A stretch of DNA of 30,264 nucleotides from NCBI GenBank assembly GCA_050954785.1, contig JBPBQO010000097.1:1-30264 (forward strand), written 5' to 3'. Shown here in pieces: positions 19,098 through 26,527 of this stretch. The notes under the pieces were generated by a model. The model did not search any database and had not been told where the DNA came from. It was given only the letters and a program-made list of their open reading frames with translations. The translations under genes were made by a program, and so were the position numbers. This stretch comes from Lichenicola sp050954785 (lineage in GTDB: Bacteria > Pseudomonadota > Alphaproteobacteria > Acetobacterales > Acetobacteraceae). Position 1 is the first letter of the stretch. Every line of letters begins with the position of its first letter.

Positions 19098-21580
19098 CCG
19101 GACGTCGGGCCGATGCCGTATTCGCGGGCAAAGCGCCGCACGAGAGCGAACGTTTTCGGCTCGTCGACACGGAAGTTTGCCCGGTCGGGCGGCTCGCCGT
19201 CGACGATTATGTCCTCGACCAGCCCGGCCGGTACGAATCGCAGTTCCGACGGACGCTCCATCACCTGGGGAGTGTGGTAGATGTCCAGGTCGCCGCGCTG
19301 GCTCATGTTCCAGTGTCCGGTCATGACCAGGCCCGGCCTGTTGCAGACCCAGCGATATTTCGCCAGCGCCGCACCCCAGGGTGCGACAAAAAACTGCGCC
19401 CGCCGGCACCAGATCAGGCTGACCGCCATCGGCTGCCCGATCGTATCGACCAGGCGTATGCCGAGCTCTGCGCAGGTCGCGGCAACGATCCGGGCGATCG
19501 CACGCTCGGTCTCGACGAACGGCGCCACGCCGGGCCGGTTGTCGGCCATGCTGCGATAGACGGCACCATCCGCCCCCGCATTGTGCCCATCCAGCACGAT
19601 CACCGGCCGGACCGGTGCGCATGCCTCGACGAGGTCGGCGATCAGTCGGCTGCAGAACCCGGCCTGATCCTCGATGGTGCGGTTGCCGACCCGCAGGCCG
19701 AGCAGGACGACAGGCGTCTTCGGCTCGATCGCATCGGCTTCCGCGCACGTGTCCGCCCAGGCCGGGTCATGCCCGATCGCGTCCATCACGTGCTCGCCGA
19801 CGCTGCGTGCCACGACCATCCCGGTGATTTTCATCACCCGCGTGCCGGTTTCGTAGAAGGTGCGGATGCTGTGGTCGAACGAGCTGTTGCGACGGATCAC
19901 CCGGCCTTCGAGCTGCGGGTAGATCCGGTCGATCGGACCATACATCTCGGCCTGCATGTGACTGTCGAACACCAGGCAGTGCGGCAGTTTTCCGGCCGGA
20001 ACGCGGCGCACCAGCTCATCGAGCCCGCTCAAATCCTGCCAGAGATAATGGCCGACATGCAGCGTCGGCTCGCCACGGAACGCCTGCACCAGCGGGCCGT
20101 GCACGCCGTCGGTGTGCGTCCTGGCCCTTGCCTGTCCGATCGCGACACTTTGGCCATACACCGTCAGGTGACGCTGAATCATGGCGACGAAATCGAGACA
20201 ATACTGGCGGGTGCGGAGGGCCCTGGCCTCGTCGGCGACGACCAGCAGGTCGGTCCCGGGGAAATACAGGGCGAAGGTGCGGAAGTGCCATTCCAGCGCC
20301 ACGACATGGAAGGTGAGGTCGTGACGCGGATCGTGGAGCCGATACGCGAAACACAGATGGTCGAAATACAGCGGCTCCAGCCGCGTCCGGATCAGGACAC
20401 CGTCGACCGGTGACGGCCAGCCGGTCTCACCGTCGACAATCTGCCCGATGAAATTCTCCTGCAACGACCTCTGGCAGGTTGCGCGGGCATGCTCGGGATC
20501 GAGCGCCACCACCCTGCCGGTTCGTGTCTTGACGACGTAGCCCAGGTTGCGTGGCAACGTGTCCGTCAGCGTCCAGACCTGCGTCGGCACGGCGACTCCG
20601 ATTTCGGACCGGCTACCGAGCATCAGCGCCAGCAGGTCGAGACGAATTCCCTCTGCCAGGGCCAGAAAGCGAATCAACCGTTCGGTCAGCCCGTTCGCCG
20701 GTTGCAGCAGGAGCGTATCCCAGAGCTGGTCGAACAGCGGCCTGATCGCACGGGCCAGGCGGCTGCGTGCGGCCGGATGCAGGATGTTCGCCTGATGCCC
20801 GGTCATGCGTCCGTCATGGTCGAGATACCAGACCGCCGTCTCGCCGTTCTCATGGCTCAGCTCCAGGATCAGCGTCGGAAACGCCAGCGTACATGCGCGC
20901 GCCGCGTGCCAACCCGGATTGAGCACCGCCGGCGTGTCGCCGTGCAGCACGACAAGGCCTGTGGCGCCGATCATCATCCCGGGCTGGCCGTCTTCCTGGC
21001 GCACAGCCAACGTGTGGTCGGCTAGTACCGAAGTCGGCCGAGTGGCGAAACGGCGGTCGTCGAGCGGCGGGTGGCTGGGCTTGGGCGCATTCGGAGCGGT
21101 CAGGCACAGCGACTCGAGCTCACGGCGCAATCGCGGTTGCAGTGACAGGAAGGCGGTGACCGGCTCTGGCTGTCCGTCCGAAAGCCGGTCGTTGCGCAGC
21201 CAGTCCAGAACCGGTGCCACGACGTCCGCGATCTGACCGTGCAGATCCGGCGCCAGGCCATCCAGGCTCGAACGCAGATGGCGGTAACCGGTATCGAGCA
21301 GCCACACGCCGGTATCGCCGGAGCCGTCATGGAATTCCAGCAACAGAAACGGCTGCAGAAGGCGGGACAGGGCGCCGGCATGCCAGCCCTGTGCGAAAGC
21401 CCGTACCGGCTGGCCGCCGAGCGTCAGCGGATGAAGCCGGCCCTGGTCCCTGATCATGACGACGCCGTCATGCAGCGTGGTGGCATCGGGCTGGTGCAGG
21501 GGGTCGAGAAGCATCGTGGAGCAGGCCTCGTCGTCGGGGGCGGACGACGGATGGGACGCGATCCGGAGGTCGGTGTCCAT
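19094..21580 (-). CDS. Large protein of unknown function with a duplicated N-terminal module
   Basis: This 828-residue protein has no signal peptide or clear membrane helix. I do not recognise it. Residues about 39-133 and 189-293 are two copies of one module. GWHAGALSRL at 65 and GWHAARACTL at 223 begin a 32-residue stretch with 15 identities by eye, ending in VWLLD and VWYLD. The middle part (330-480) is a beta-rich segment. The C-terminal third (about 505-760) holds VLLGLRVGNR, VIVLDGHN and, near 728-754, AQFFVAPWGAALAKYRWVCN. This last stretch loosely recalls the HGAGL region of family 61 glycosyltransferases. That likeness is weak inference. The start is uncertain (ATG 21580 or 21514) and neither has a good ribosome binding site. 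It follows the CHAP and SH3 genes in the same direction. Confidence 0.75.
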   Translation of the reverse strand: MDTDLRIASHPSSAPDDEACSTMLLDPLHQPDATTLHDGVVMIRDQGRLHPLTLGGQPVRAFAQGWHAGALSRLLQPFLLLEFHDGSGDTGVWLLDTGYRHLRSSLDGLAPDLHGQIADVVAPVLDWLRNDRLSDGQPEPVTAFLSLQPRLRRELESLCLTAPNAPKPSHPPLDDRRFATRPTSVLADHTLAVRQEDGQPGMMIGATGLVVLHGDTPAVLNPGWHAARACTLAFPTLILELSHENGETAVWYLDHDGRMTGHQANILHPAARSRLARAIRPLFDQLWDTLLLQPANGLTERLIRFLALAEGIRLDLLALMLGSRSEIGVAVPTQVWTLTDTLPRNLGYVVKTRTGRVVALDPEHARATCQRSLQENFIGQIVDGETGWPSPVDGVLIRTRLEPLYFDHLCFAYRLHDPRHDLTFHVVALEWHFRTFALYFPGTDLLVVADEARALRTRQYCLDFVAMIQRHLTVYGQSVAIGQARARTHTDGVHGPLVQAFRGEPTLHVGHYLWQDLSGLDELVRRVPAGKLPHCLVFDSHMQAEMYGPIDRIYPQLEGRVIRRNSSFDHSIRTFYETGTRVMKITGMVVARSVGEHVMDAIGHDPAWADTCAEADAIEPKTPVVLLGLRVGNRTIEDQAGFCSRLIADLVEACAPVRPVIVLDGHNAGADGAVYRSMADNRPGVAPFVETERAIARIVAATCAELGIRLVDTIGQPMAVSLIWCRRAQFFVAPWGAALAKYRWVCNRPGLVMTGHWNMSQRGDLDIYHTPQVMERPSELRFVPAGLVEDIIVDGEPPDRANFRVDEPKTFALVRRFAREYGIGPTSG

Positions 21581-21618
21581 GATCGATAGGACGTCGCCGG
21601 CTCGAGGCGATCGCCGGT

Positions 21619-21653
21619 ACGCACCTTCGGAGACACCGTTTCCGAAGGTGCGT
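21619..21653. terminator. 13-bp perfect hairpin between the SH3 gene and the 828-residue gene
   Basis: Left arm ACGCACCTTCGGA (21619-21631) pairs perfectly with TCCGAAGGTGCGT (21641-21653) across a 9-base loop. It lies about 65 bases after the SH3-protein stop and 40 bases before the next start on the minus strand. No T-tract follows on either strand. It could terminate the SH3 gene with Rho, or be a leader stem or mRNA-processing site of the downstream gene. Confidence 0.5.
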
Positions 21654-21719
21654 GAGGCCGATCAGACTACGGAAGAGTTCATTCGGTAAAAACCCGCCCG
21701 AGCAGTGCGAAAAATCCGA

Positions 21720-22499
21720 TCATTGACTGTGGCCGCCGTGATCGCCGCCGGGGTGACCACCACCATGATCGCCGCCTGGCTGGCCACCGCCGCCGGGATG
21801 CCCGCCACCGTGATCGCCGCCGGGCTGGCCACCGCCGCCGGGTCGTTCGCCACCATGATCGCCGCCGGGCTGGCCACCGCCGCCGGGGTGACCACCACCA
21901 TGATCGCCGCCTGGCTGGCCACCGCCGCCGGGTCGCCCGCCACCGTGATCGCCGCCTGGCTGACCGCCGCCACCGGGTCGCTCGCCACCATGATCGCCGC
22001 CTGGCTGACCGCCGCCACCGGGTCGCCCGCCACCGAACTCGCCGCCTCTTCCGTCATGATCCCATCCCGGACCATGATCGCCGCCGCGTCCGGGTGGGCC
22101 GTGCCAGCGATCGACCTGGCTGTACCAGGAACGCCCGCGATAATAGCGTCCCCAATAGTTGCCGAAATCAAAGCCGATCAGCGGCAGGCCGAGCTGGGCG
22201 CCGTAACCCTCGAGCGGTACATCCTGCGCGTCGTAGACAAGCTGCAGTCCGGGACCGGCGACCCAGCCGCGAAGGCCTTCGGTGGCGACATCGCACCAGC
22301 TCCAACCGGGCAGGCAGCCGAAAATTTCAGTGGGCGTGCCCTGCGGCAGCGATGCGATCCACGGATAATCCGTGCCGGGTCCGGCGCGCAGGTTGATCGG
22401 CTGGTCCACATAGCCGGGAACCGCCCAAGCCGATTGCCCGAGGACGGTCAACCCGATCAGCACGGCCGCACCGGTACCGACGATACTGCGAATGGTCAT
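21720..22499 (-). CDS. Exported SH3-domain protein with Gly/Pro/His-rich repeat tail
   Basis: This is a 259-residue protein. Residues 1-26 are a signal peptide (cleavage after SAWA). An SH3b domain spans about 32-88 (INLRAGPGTDYPWIASLPQG, GWSWCDV, LRGWVAG) with a likely Cys62-Cys69 pair. A YYRGRSWYSQVDRWHG segment (119-133) is common to such alphaproteobacterial proteins. Residues 156-259 are a 15-residue tandem repeat of the type GGGxPGGGGQPGGDH. SH3b domains usually bind cell-wall peptides, and the tail is probably disordered and may bind metal through His/Asp. GAGGACC precedes the ATG at 22499. A longer ATG at 22541 is less likely, since it puts residues before the signal peptide. Confidence 0.88.
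   Translation of the reverse strand: MTIRSIVGTGAAVLIGLTVLGQSAWAVPGYVDQPINLRAGPGTDYPWIASLPQGTPTEIFGCLPGWSWCDVATEGLRGWVAGPGLQLVYDAQDVPLEGYGAQLGLPLIGFDFGNYWGRYYRGRSWYSQVDRWHGPPGRGGDHGPGWDHDGRGGEFGGGRPGGGGQPGGDHGGERPGGGGQPGGDHGGGRPGGGGQPGGDHGGGHPGGGGQPGGDHGGERPGGGGQPGGDHGGGHPGGGGQPGGDHGGGHPGGDHGGHSQ
21723..22034 (-). repeat. 45-bp tandem repeat, about six and a half copies, in frame
   Basis: Six full units and one shortened unit of 45 bp encode residues 156-259 of the SH3 protein. The unit is GG(G/E)(R/H)PGGGGQPGGDH. Only two positions vary, Gly/Glu at 3 and Arg/His at 4. In gene order the copies read GR, ER, GR, GH, ER, GH and a truncated GH. The reuse of the same variants suggests recent copy-number change by slippage or unequal exchange. 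The unit is a multiple of three, so changes keep the frame. Confidence 0.93.
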
Positions 22500-22593
22500 A
22501 ATGGTCCTCGTCCCGCTCAGACGATGAACATCGCCTGCCATTGCGGCAGGAGTAGGGAGGGTTTCGACCCGATCCGTCTCAAGTCAGGACGGG

Positions 22594-23289
22594 TTACCGC
22601 AGGCCGCGGTTCGGAGCGTCGTCGGACAGGCTGCCGGCGGAGAGGCTGGCGCCGTCAGCCATGATCGGCATTTCGGCGACTTCGGTTCCGGCCCGGAGGT
22701 CGGATGGCGCGGTGTTGCCCAGGCGCGGCACGATGACGTCGCTACGCGCGGTGATGATGCGGCCGGTGGTATCCGGGCGGGCGTAGATGAAGCCGTATGT
22801 GGGATAGATGCTGCCGTAGTTGGCATCGTGGCCCATGCCGACCCGAACCGCGGTCCAGTCGTTGTTCTCAGACACGTCGACTACGGACACGTCGCGGCTG
22901 ATGCCACGCGCGTTCCAGTGCGACTGGTCGATCTGGATGGTGCGGCTGTCGACGACGTTGGTCACCACAGCGACGTGGCCGAGGCGCATGCGGGCATTGG
23001 CACGGAAGTTCAACACGCTGCCGACTTCAGGAGCCATACCGCGTGCATAAACACCCTCGGCATTCTGCCACCAGTTCACGGCATTTCCGGACAAGGCGAC
23101 ATCGGAATTGGAGCGGGCGAATGCAACGCACTGGATCACGGAACCACCGCTCATCGCATAATGACGAGGGCTATGGTGGCGTGAGTGATGGCGTGAATGC
23201 GCGTTAGCCTGAGTCAAGGGAAGCAGGAGCAGGCAGGAGGTGGCGAAAAGGGCGCCCTGAACCAGCTTCTTGATCGCGCCCAAATGCAT
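22594..23289 (-). CDS. Exported CHAP-domain protein (putative cell-wall amidase/peptidase)
   Basis: This is a 231-residue protein. Residues 1-30 form a signal peptide (hydrophobic core ALFATSCLLLLPL, cleavage after ANA), followed by a His/Arg-rich linker HSRHHSRHHSPRH. The CHAP domain (about 48-175) has the catalytic Cys54 in IQCVAFARS and His105 in LGHVAVVTNV, followed by IQIDQSHWN. CHAP enzymes cut peptidoglycan amide bonds, so a role in wall remodelling is likely. The C-terminal 50 or so residues have no recognised motif. GGAGG lies 6 bases before the ATG. It is 94 bases upstream of the SH3 gene and probably in one transcript with it. Confidence 0.9.
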   Translation of the reverse strand: MHLGAIKKLVQGALFATSCLLLLPLTQANAHSRHHSRHHSPRHYAMSGGSVIQCVAFARSNSDVALSGNAVNWWQNAEGVYARGMAPEVGSVLNFRANARMRLGHVAVVTNVVDSRTIQIDQSHWNARGISRDVSVVDVSENNDWTAVRVGMGHDANYGSIYPTYGFIYARPDTTGRIITARSDVIVPRLGNTAPSDLRAGTEVAEMPIMADGASLSAGSLSDDAPNRGLR

Positions 23290-23374
23290 CCCGGCCTCCA
23301 GCCTCACTACGTCGTGAACTGGTGGTAACAACCTGAATGCAACCCTGGCAACGGCCCGGCCGGACACGTCATCG

Positions 23375-23380
23375 ATTATA
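23375..23380 (-). promoter_or_regulatory. Candidate -10 box of the CHAP gene promoter
   Basis: The minus strand carries a perfect TATAAT 86 bases upstream of the CHAP start codon. The expected -35 region (around 23398-23403) has no good match to TTGACA, which would fit an activator-dependent promoter. The surrounding sequence is clearly richer in A+T than the genes. Confidence 0.45.
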
Positions 23381-23418
23381 GGTAAATTCGACAGATCCAG
23401 CCGGTCGGGAGACGGAAC

Positions 23419-23438
23419 TTTAGGACAATCGTCCTAAA
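23419..23438. promoter_or_regulatory. Perfect 8-bp palindrome upstream of the CHAP promoter
   Basis: TTTAGGACaatcGTCCTAAA is a perfect inverted repeat with a 4-base centre. Its centre lies about 60 bases upstream of the start site predicted from the TATAAT at 23375-23380, a usual place for an activator dimer. A second, smaller palindrome TAGAATTCTA is at 23462-23471. The whole 283-base gap (23290-23572) between the CHAP start and the RidA stop holds no gene that I can support. Confidence 0.5.
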
Positions 23439-23572
23439 CGCTGCATGTCAATTCCATTTTATAGAATTCTAGACCAGCTCGAACCCGAAATGAACAGGGG
23501 CTGTTGCATGGCTGCCACGAGTGGACAGCACATGTTGCTTAAAATCAACATAACACCGAATCGGTTTCGAAA

Positions 23573-23923
23573 TCACTTTGTCGTGATCAGCATGACTTCA
23601 ACGAGCATGCTCGGGTTCGCCATTACGGCCTGCACGCAAGCACGCGCGGGCGCTTCGTCCGCCGGAAGCCAAGCCTGCCAGAGCGCGTTGAACGCCTCGC
23701 GATCATTGATGTCCTTGAGCCATATCTGAGCCTGCAGGATACGTGTGCTGTCGGTCCCATGGTGCTCGAGCAGCTCGTCGAGCTGGGACAGGATGTCGCT
23801 GGTCTGGCCGGCGATATCCAGTGCGAGGTCGCGCGAGACCATGCCCTGGGTAAAGACGAAGCCATGATACTCGACCGCCTTCGAAAGGATCGGGTTCGGC
23901 TCGGTGCGGATGATCTTGGCCAT
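23573..23923 (-). CDS. RidA/YjgF/Rid family protein
   Basis: This 116-residue protein has the Rid fold pattern: YHGFVFTQGMVSRD near the N-terminus, the middle helix TSDILSQLDELLEHHGTDSTRILQAQIWLKD, and APARACVQAVM with the conserved arginine that holds the carboxylate of enamine/imine substrates in active Rid proteins. RidA deaminates reactive 2-aminoacrylate-type intermediates. Which subgroup this is cannot be fixed by eye. AGGAG precedes the ATG. It lies 65 bases downstream of the mocA-like gene on the same strand and may belong to that operon. Confidence 0.9.
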   Translation of the reverse strand: MAKIIRTEPNPILSKAVEYHGFVFTQGMVSRDLALDIAGQTSDILSQLDELLEHHGTDSTRILQAQIWLKDINDREAFNALWQAWLPADEAPARACVQAVMANPSMLVEVMLITTK

Positions 23924-23988
23924 GTGGGCTCCTGTTGATCGGATGGCGGCATCGACGGCGGCATCTCTGGCGGTCACGGCGGTTCCGG

Positions 23989-24666
23989 TCAACGCCCGTG
24001 CAGGGCGAACAGCGCAAGACGCTCCGGCGTGTCGAAGTCTTCCAGCGCTCCCGCCTCGCTGGTCTCGACCGACAGGATGCGTGTCGTCGGCCGCGACAGC
24101 AGCGAGCGGGCACCGGTATCGCCAACCAGCGAGAGAAGGTCCGGAAACAGCCTGCGGTCCCACAATACCGGGTTGCCACGTCGACTGCCGACCAGCGGCA
24201 GCACAGCGTCGGGTCGAAGCGTTGCAATAGTATAAGTAACGATCAGCCGATCGATCAGCATCGTGGTCACCAGCGGCATATCGCCCAAGCAGATCATCGC
24301 CGCATCCCAGTTCTCGGTGACCGCGCGGGCGATGCCGCACCGCAGGCTTGCGGCGATCCCCTCCGCATGATCCTCGGCTTGCGCAAAGCTCAGTTCGATA
24401 CCGGGCAATGACGTGTCGCCCGGTTCGATCGCCCGCCTGATCCGGTCGGGGTCGTGGCCAAGCACCACGACCAGCCGGTCGAGCCTGCTGGCACGCGCCT
24501 GCGCGATCGTGCGGGCGATCATCGGCTGGCCGGTTGCATCGGGCGCCAGCAGCTTGTCGTAAGGAGCCGCCCGCGTCCCTGCACCTCCCGCCAGGATCAA
24601 CCCGCCGACGATACTCGTAGTCGGGCTGGACCCGCGGTCAGGCCGATCTCGCATGGGGAGGCTCAT
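23989..24666 (-). CDS. MobA-like nucleotidyltransferase, probable molybdenum cofactor cytidylyltransferase (MocA)
   Basis: This 225-residue protein has a GT-A-like nucleotidyltransferase fold. GLILAGGAGTRAAPYDKLL (about residues 21-39) is the nucleotide-binding signature, with the usual Met-Gly before Lys replaced. CLGDMPLV carries the metal-binding Asp, and RRGNPVLWDRRLFPDLLSLVGDTGARSLL is the typical MocA substrate region. The probable reaction is CTP plus Mo-molybdopterin to the cytosine dinucleotide cofactor used by xanthine dehydrogenase-family enzymes. Its start overlaps the XdhC stop by 4 bases (ATGA), which supports this role. Confidence 0.87.
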   Translation of the reverse strand: MSLPMRDRPDRGSSPTTSIVGGLILAGGAGTRAAPYDKLLAPDATGQPMIARTIAQARASRLDRLVVVLGHDPDRIRRAIEPGDTSLPGIELSFAQAEDHAEGIAASLRCGIARAVTENWDAAMICLGDMPLVTTMLIDRLIVTYTIATLRPDAVLPLVGSRRGNPVLWDRRLFPDLLSLVGDTGARSLLSRPTTRILSVETSEAGALEDFDTPERLALFALHGR

Positions 24667-25406
24667 GCCGGCCAGTCGCTCCGGCGGGCCAGTGCACCGC
24701 CGCGCCGGACCGCGACGATTTCGGCCAAAATCGACAGCGCGATCTCGCTGGCGCCGATCGCGCCGATCGGCAGACCGACCGGCCCGCGCACCCGCGCGAT
24801 CGCCGGTTCGTCGAACCCGGCCTGTCGCAACCGGGCGCGACGGGAGTCCTGCGTCTTCCGCGAGCCGAGTGCGCCGATATAGAACGCCGGGCCACTCAGG
24901 GCGACGTCGAGCGCCGGATCGTCCAGCTTGGGATCATGGGTCAGTGTCACGATGGCGGTGTGGCGATCCACGCGCAGCGCGTGCAGCCCCTCGTCCGGCC
25001 AGAGCGTCACCAGATCAATGCCGGGAAACCGCTCGGCGGTGGCAAAGCTCTCGCGCGGATCGATCACGCTGACGGCCAGGCCTGCCACCCGGGCCAGCGG
25101 CGCCAGCACCTGCGCGATATGCACGGCACCCACCAGCAGCAGCCGGGGCGGGGGCGCATGCACGTGCAGAAACCAGTCCTGCGCATCGATCGTAACGAGT
25201 CGGCTCCGGTCGGACTGCGCAGCGTCCGTGGCCGCCGGGATCAATTGCTCGACCGGCAGGTCGCCGTGATCGGCGTTGTCGGCCGCAAGGATCCCGTCAC
25301 GTTCCAGCAGCAGCAGTTGCGTGCCATCCGGTATTCGGGTGACCAGCACTGCCAGCCGTCGTTCCTGCTGTAATTGCGCCAGACGATGAAGAGTGTTTGG
25401 CGTCAT
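24663..25406 (-). CDS. XdhC family protein, Rossmann (C-terminal) part
   Basis: This 247-residue protein, from about residue 105, shows LLLVGAVHIAQVLAPLAR and VSVIDPRESFATAERF, the XdhC Rossmann core. TAIVTLTHDPKLDDPAL and FYIGALGSRKTQDSRRARL follow, typical of the C-terminal half of XdhC. XdhC binds molybdenum cofactor and protects or sulfurates it before insertion into xanthine dehydrogenase-type enzymes. The N-terminal CoxI-type domain is encoded by the separate gene just upstream, so the protein is split in two. The start (MTPNTLHRL) overlaps that gene by 4 bases. Confidence 0.9.
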   Translation of the reverse strand: MTPNTLHRLAQLQQERRLAVLVTRIPDGTQLLLLERDGILAADNADHGDLPVEQLIPAATDAAQSDRSRLVTIDAQDWFLHVHAPPPRLLLVGAVHIAQVLAPLARVAGLAVSVIDPRESFATAERFPGIDLVTLWPDEGLHALRVDRHTAIVTLTHDPKLDDPALDVALSGPAFYIGALGSRKTQDSRRARLRQAGFDEPAIARVRGPVGLPIGAIGASEIALSILAEIVAVRRGGALARRSDWPA

Positions 25407-25756
25407 GGTCCCGCAGTCTCTGCCGACAGCATCTCGACGAACACGCGGATGGTGCCGCCGCATGCCAGTCCGACCGACCAGGCGCTGCTGTCGCTGACGC
25501 CATACGACAACAGCCTCGGCTGCCGGTCCGACAGGGTTTCCAGAGCCGCCTCGACGACCGAGGATTCGACACAGCCGCCGCTGACCGACCCGGCAATCCG
25601 CCCCGATGCGCTGATCGCCATACGGCTGCCCGGCGGTCGCGGCGAACTGCCCCAGGTTTCGGTCACGGTCGCCAGTGCCACGCTCTCGCCTTCGGCGTGC
25701 CAGCGCGCGGCCACGGTCAATGGGTCATCGATGATGAGGTCTGAAGTCTCGGTCAT
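25403..25756 (-). CDS. XdhC/CoxI-domain protein (N-terminal part of a split XdhC)
   Basis: This 117-residue protein is just the XdhC_CoxI domain: VALATVTETWGSSPRPPGSRM, then GRIAGSVSGGCVESSVVEAAL with the conserved GGCVE cysteine, and a glycine-cysteine stretch GLACGGTIRVFVE at the end. It is thought to act with the Rossmann half in handling molybdenum cofactor for a hydroxylase. It is the first gene of the coxI-xdhC-mocA set. A much longer in-frame reading through 27319 runs antisense to two other genes and is not real. Confidence 0.92.
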   Translation of the reverse strand: MTETSDLIIDDPLTVAARWHAEGESVALATVTETWGSSPRPPGSRMAISASGRIAGSVSGGCVESSVVEAALETLSDRQPRLLSYGVSDSSAWSVGLACGGTIRVFVEMLSAETAGP

Positions 25757-25858
25757 GTGCAGGCCTCGATTGGATCGGGCGATGGTGATGGCCCGCAGCC
25801 TGGATCGCCGGCGCGCCAGCCTCCATAACGCAATAGAAGCCGAAGGGAGCACGGGTTC

Positions 25859-26521
25859 GTGCCAACACCAAAACTCGAGATCGTCGTCGTGACGCCATTC
25901 CAGCAGAATTGCCAGATCCTGTGGGATGAGGAGACCAAACGCGGCGTCGTGGTCGACCCCGGCGGCGACGTGCCGAAGATCCTGGATCGTGTCCGGGCCA
26001 ACGGCGTCACCATCGATGCGATCCTGCTGACGCATGGCCATCTCGATCATGCCGGCGGCGCGGCCGAGCTGCGGGATGCGTTGCCGGCCTTGGCCGACGG
26101 CAGCCACGTGCCGGTGATCGGGCCGGACAAGCGCGACATTTTCCTGCTGACGGGCATCAGCAAGCAGGCAGCCGAATATGGACTTCCCGCCATGCACGAT
26201 GTGACGCCGGACCGGTATCTGGAGGAAGGCGACGAGCTGTCCTACGCCGGTTGCCGGCTCAAGGTGCTGCACGTGCCGGGACATACGCCCGGACATATCG
26301 TGTTCATCGAGGAGACGAAGCGATTCAGTCTGGTGGGAGACACCCTGTTCCAGGGCTCGGTCGGTCGCACCGATTTCCCGTATTGCGACGGCGCCCGATT
26401 GATTGCGGACGTGAAGTCGAAGCTGCTGACGCTCGGTGACGATATGGCAATCGTACCGGGGCACGGGCCGGGATCGACCATCGGCGAGGAGCGCCGGACC
26501 AACCCGTTCCTGGTGCGGTAG
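25859..26521 (+). CDS. Metallo-beta-lactamase-fold hydrolase, glyoxalase II-like (YcbL type)
   Basis: This 220-residue protein has the metal site THGHLDHAGG (residues 58-67). The later ligands are VPGHTPGHIVF, LVGDTLFQGSVGRTD and a final PGHGPGSTIGEE. The short length, without the C-terminal helical domain of true glyoxalase II, and the GSVGRTD motif fit the YcbL/GloC-type hydrolases that cleave S-lactoylglutathione or similar thioesters. GTG is the only sensible start. AGGGAG lies 9 bases upstream. It is followed 6 bases later by the deacetylase gene. Confidence 0.92.
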   Translation: MPTPKLEIVVVTPFQQNCQILWDEETKRGVVVDPGGDVPKILDRVRANGVTIDAILLTHGHLDHAGGAAELRDALPALADGSHVPVIGPDKRDIFLLTGISKQAAEYGLPAMHDVTPDRYLEEGDELSYAGCRLKVLHVPGHTPGHIVFIEETKRFSLVGDTLFQGSVGRTDFPYCDGARLIADVKSKLLTLGDDMAIVPGHGPGSTIGEERRTNPFLVR

Positions 26522-26527
26522 CTGTCT

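Noticed and set aside
21723..22034. CRISPR-like array
   Set aside because: The 45-bp units are contiguous with no unique spacers, and they encode a protein tail in frame.
21705..22664. 319-codon plus-strand frame with hydrophobic Ala/Ile/Leu repeats, looking like a membrane protein
   Set aside because: It is the complement of the 45-bp repeat in the SH3 gene. The minus frame has a signal peptide, SH3 domain and ribosome binding site, and the plus frame has none of these.
23445..23729. 94-codon plus-strand frame starting in the CHAP/RidA gap
   Set aside because: Half of it is antisense to RidA, and the remainder is in AT-rich non-coding sequence without a ribosome binding site or family character.
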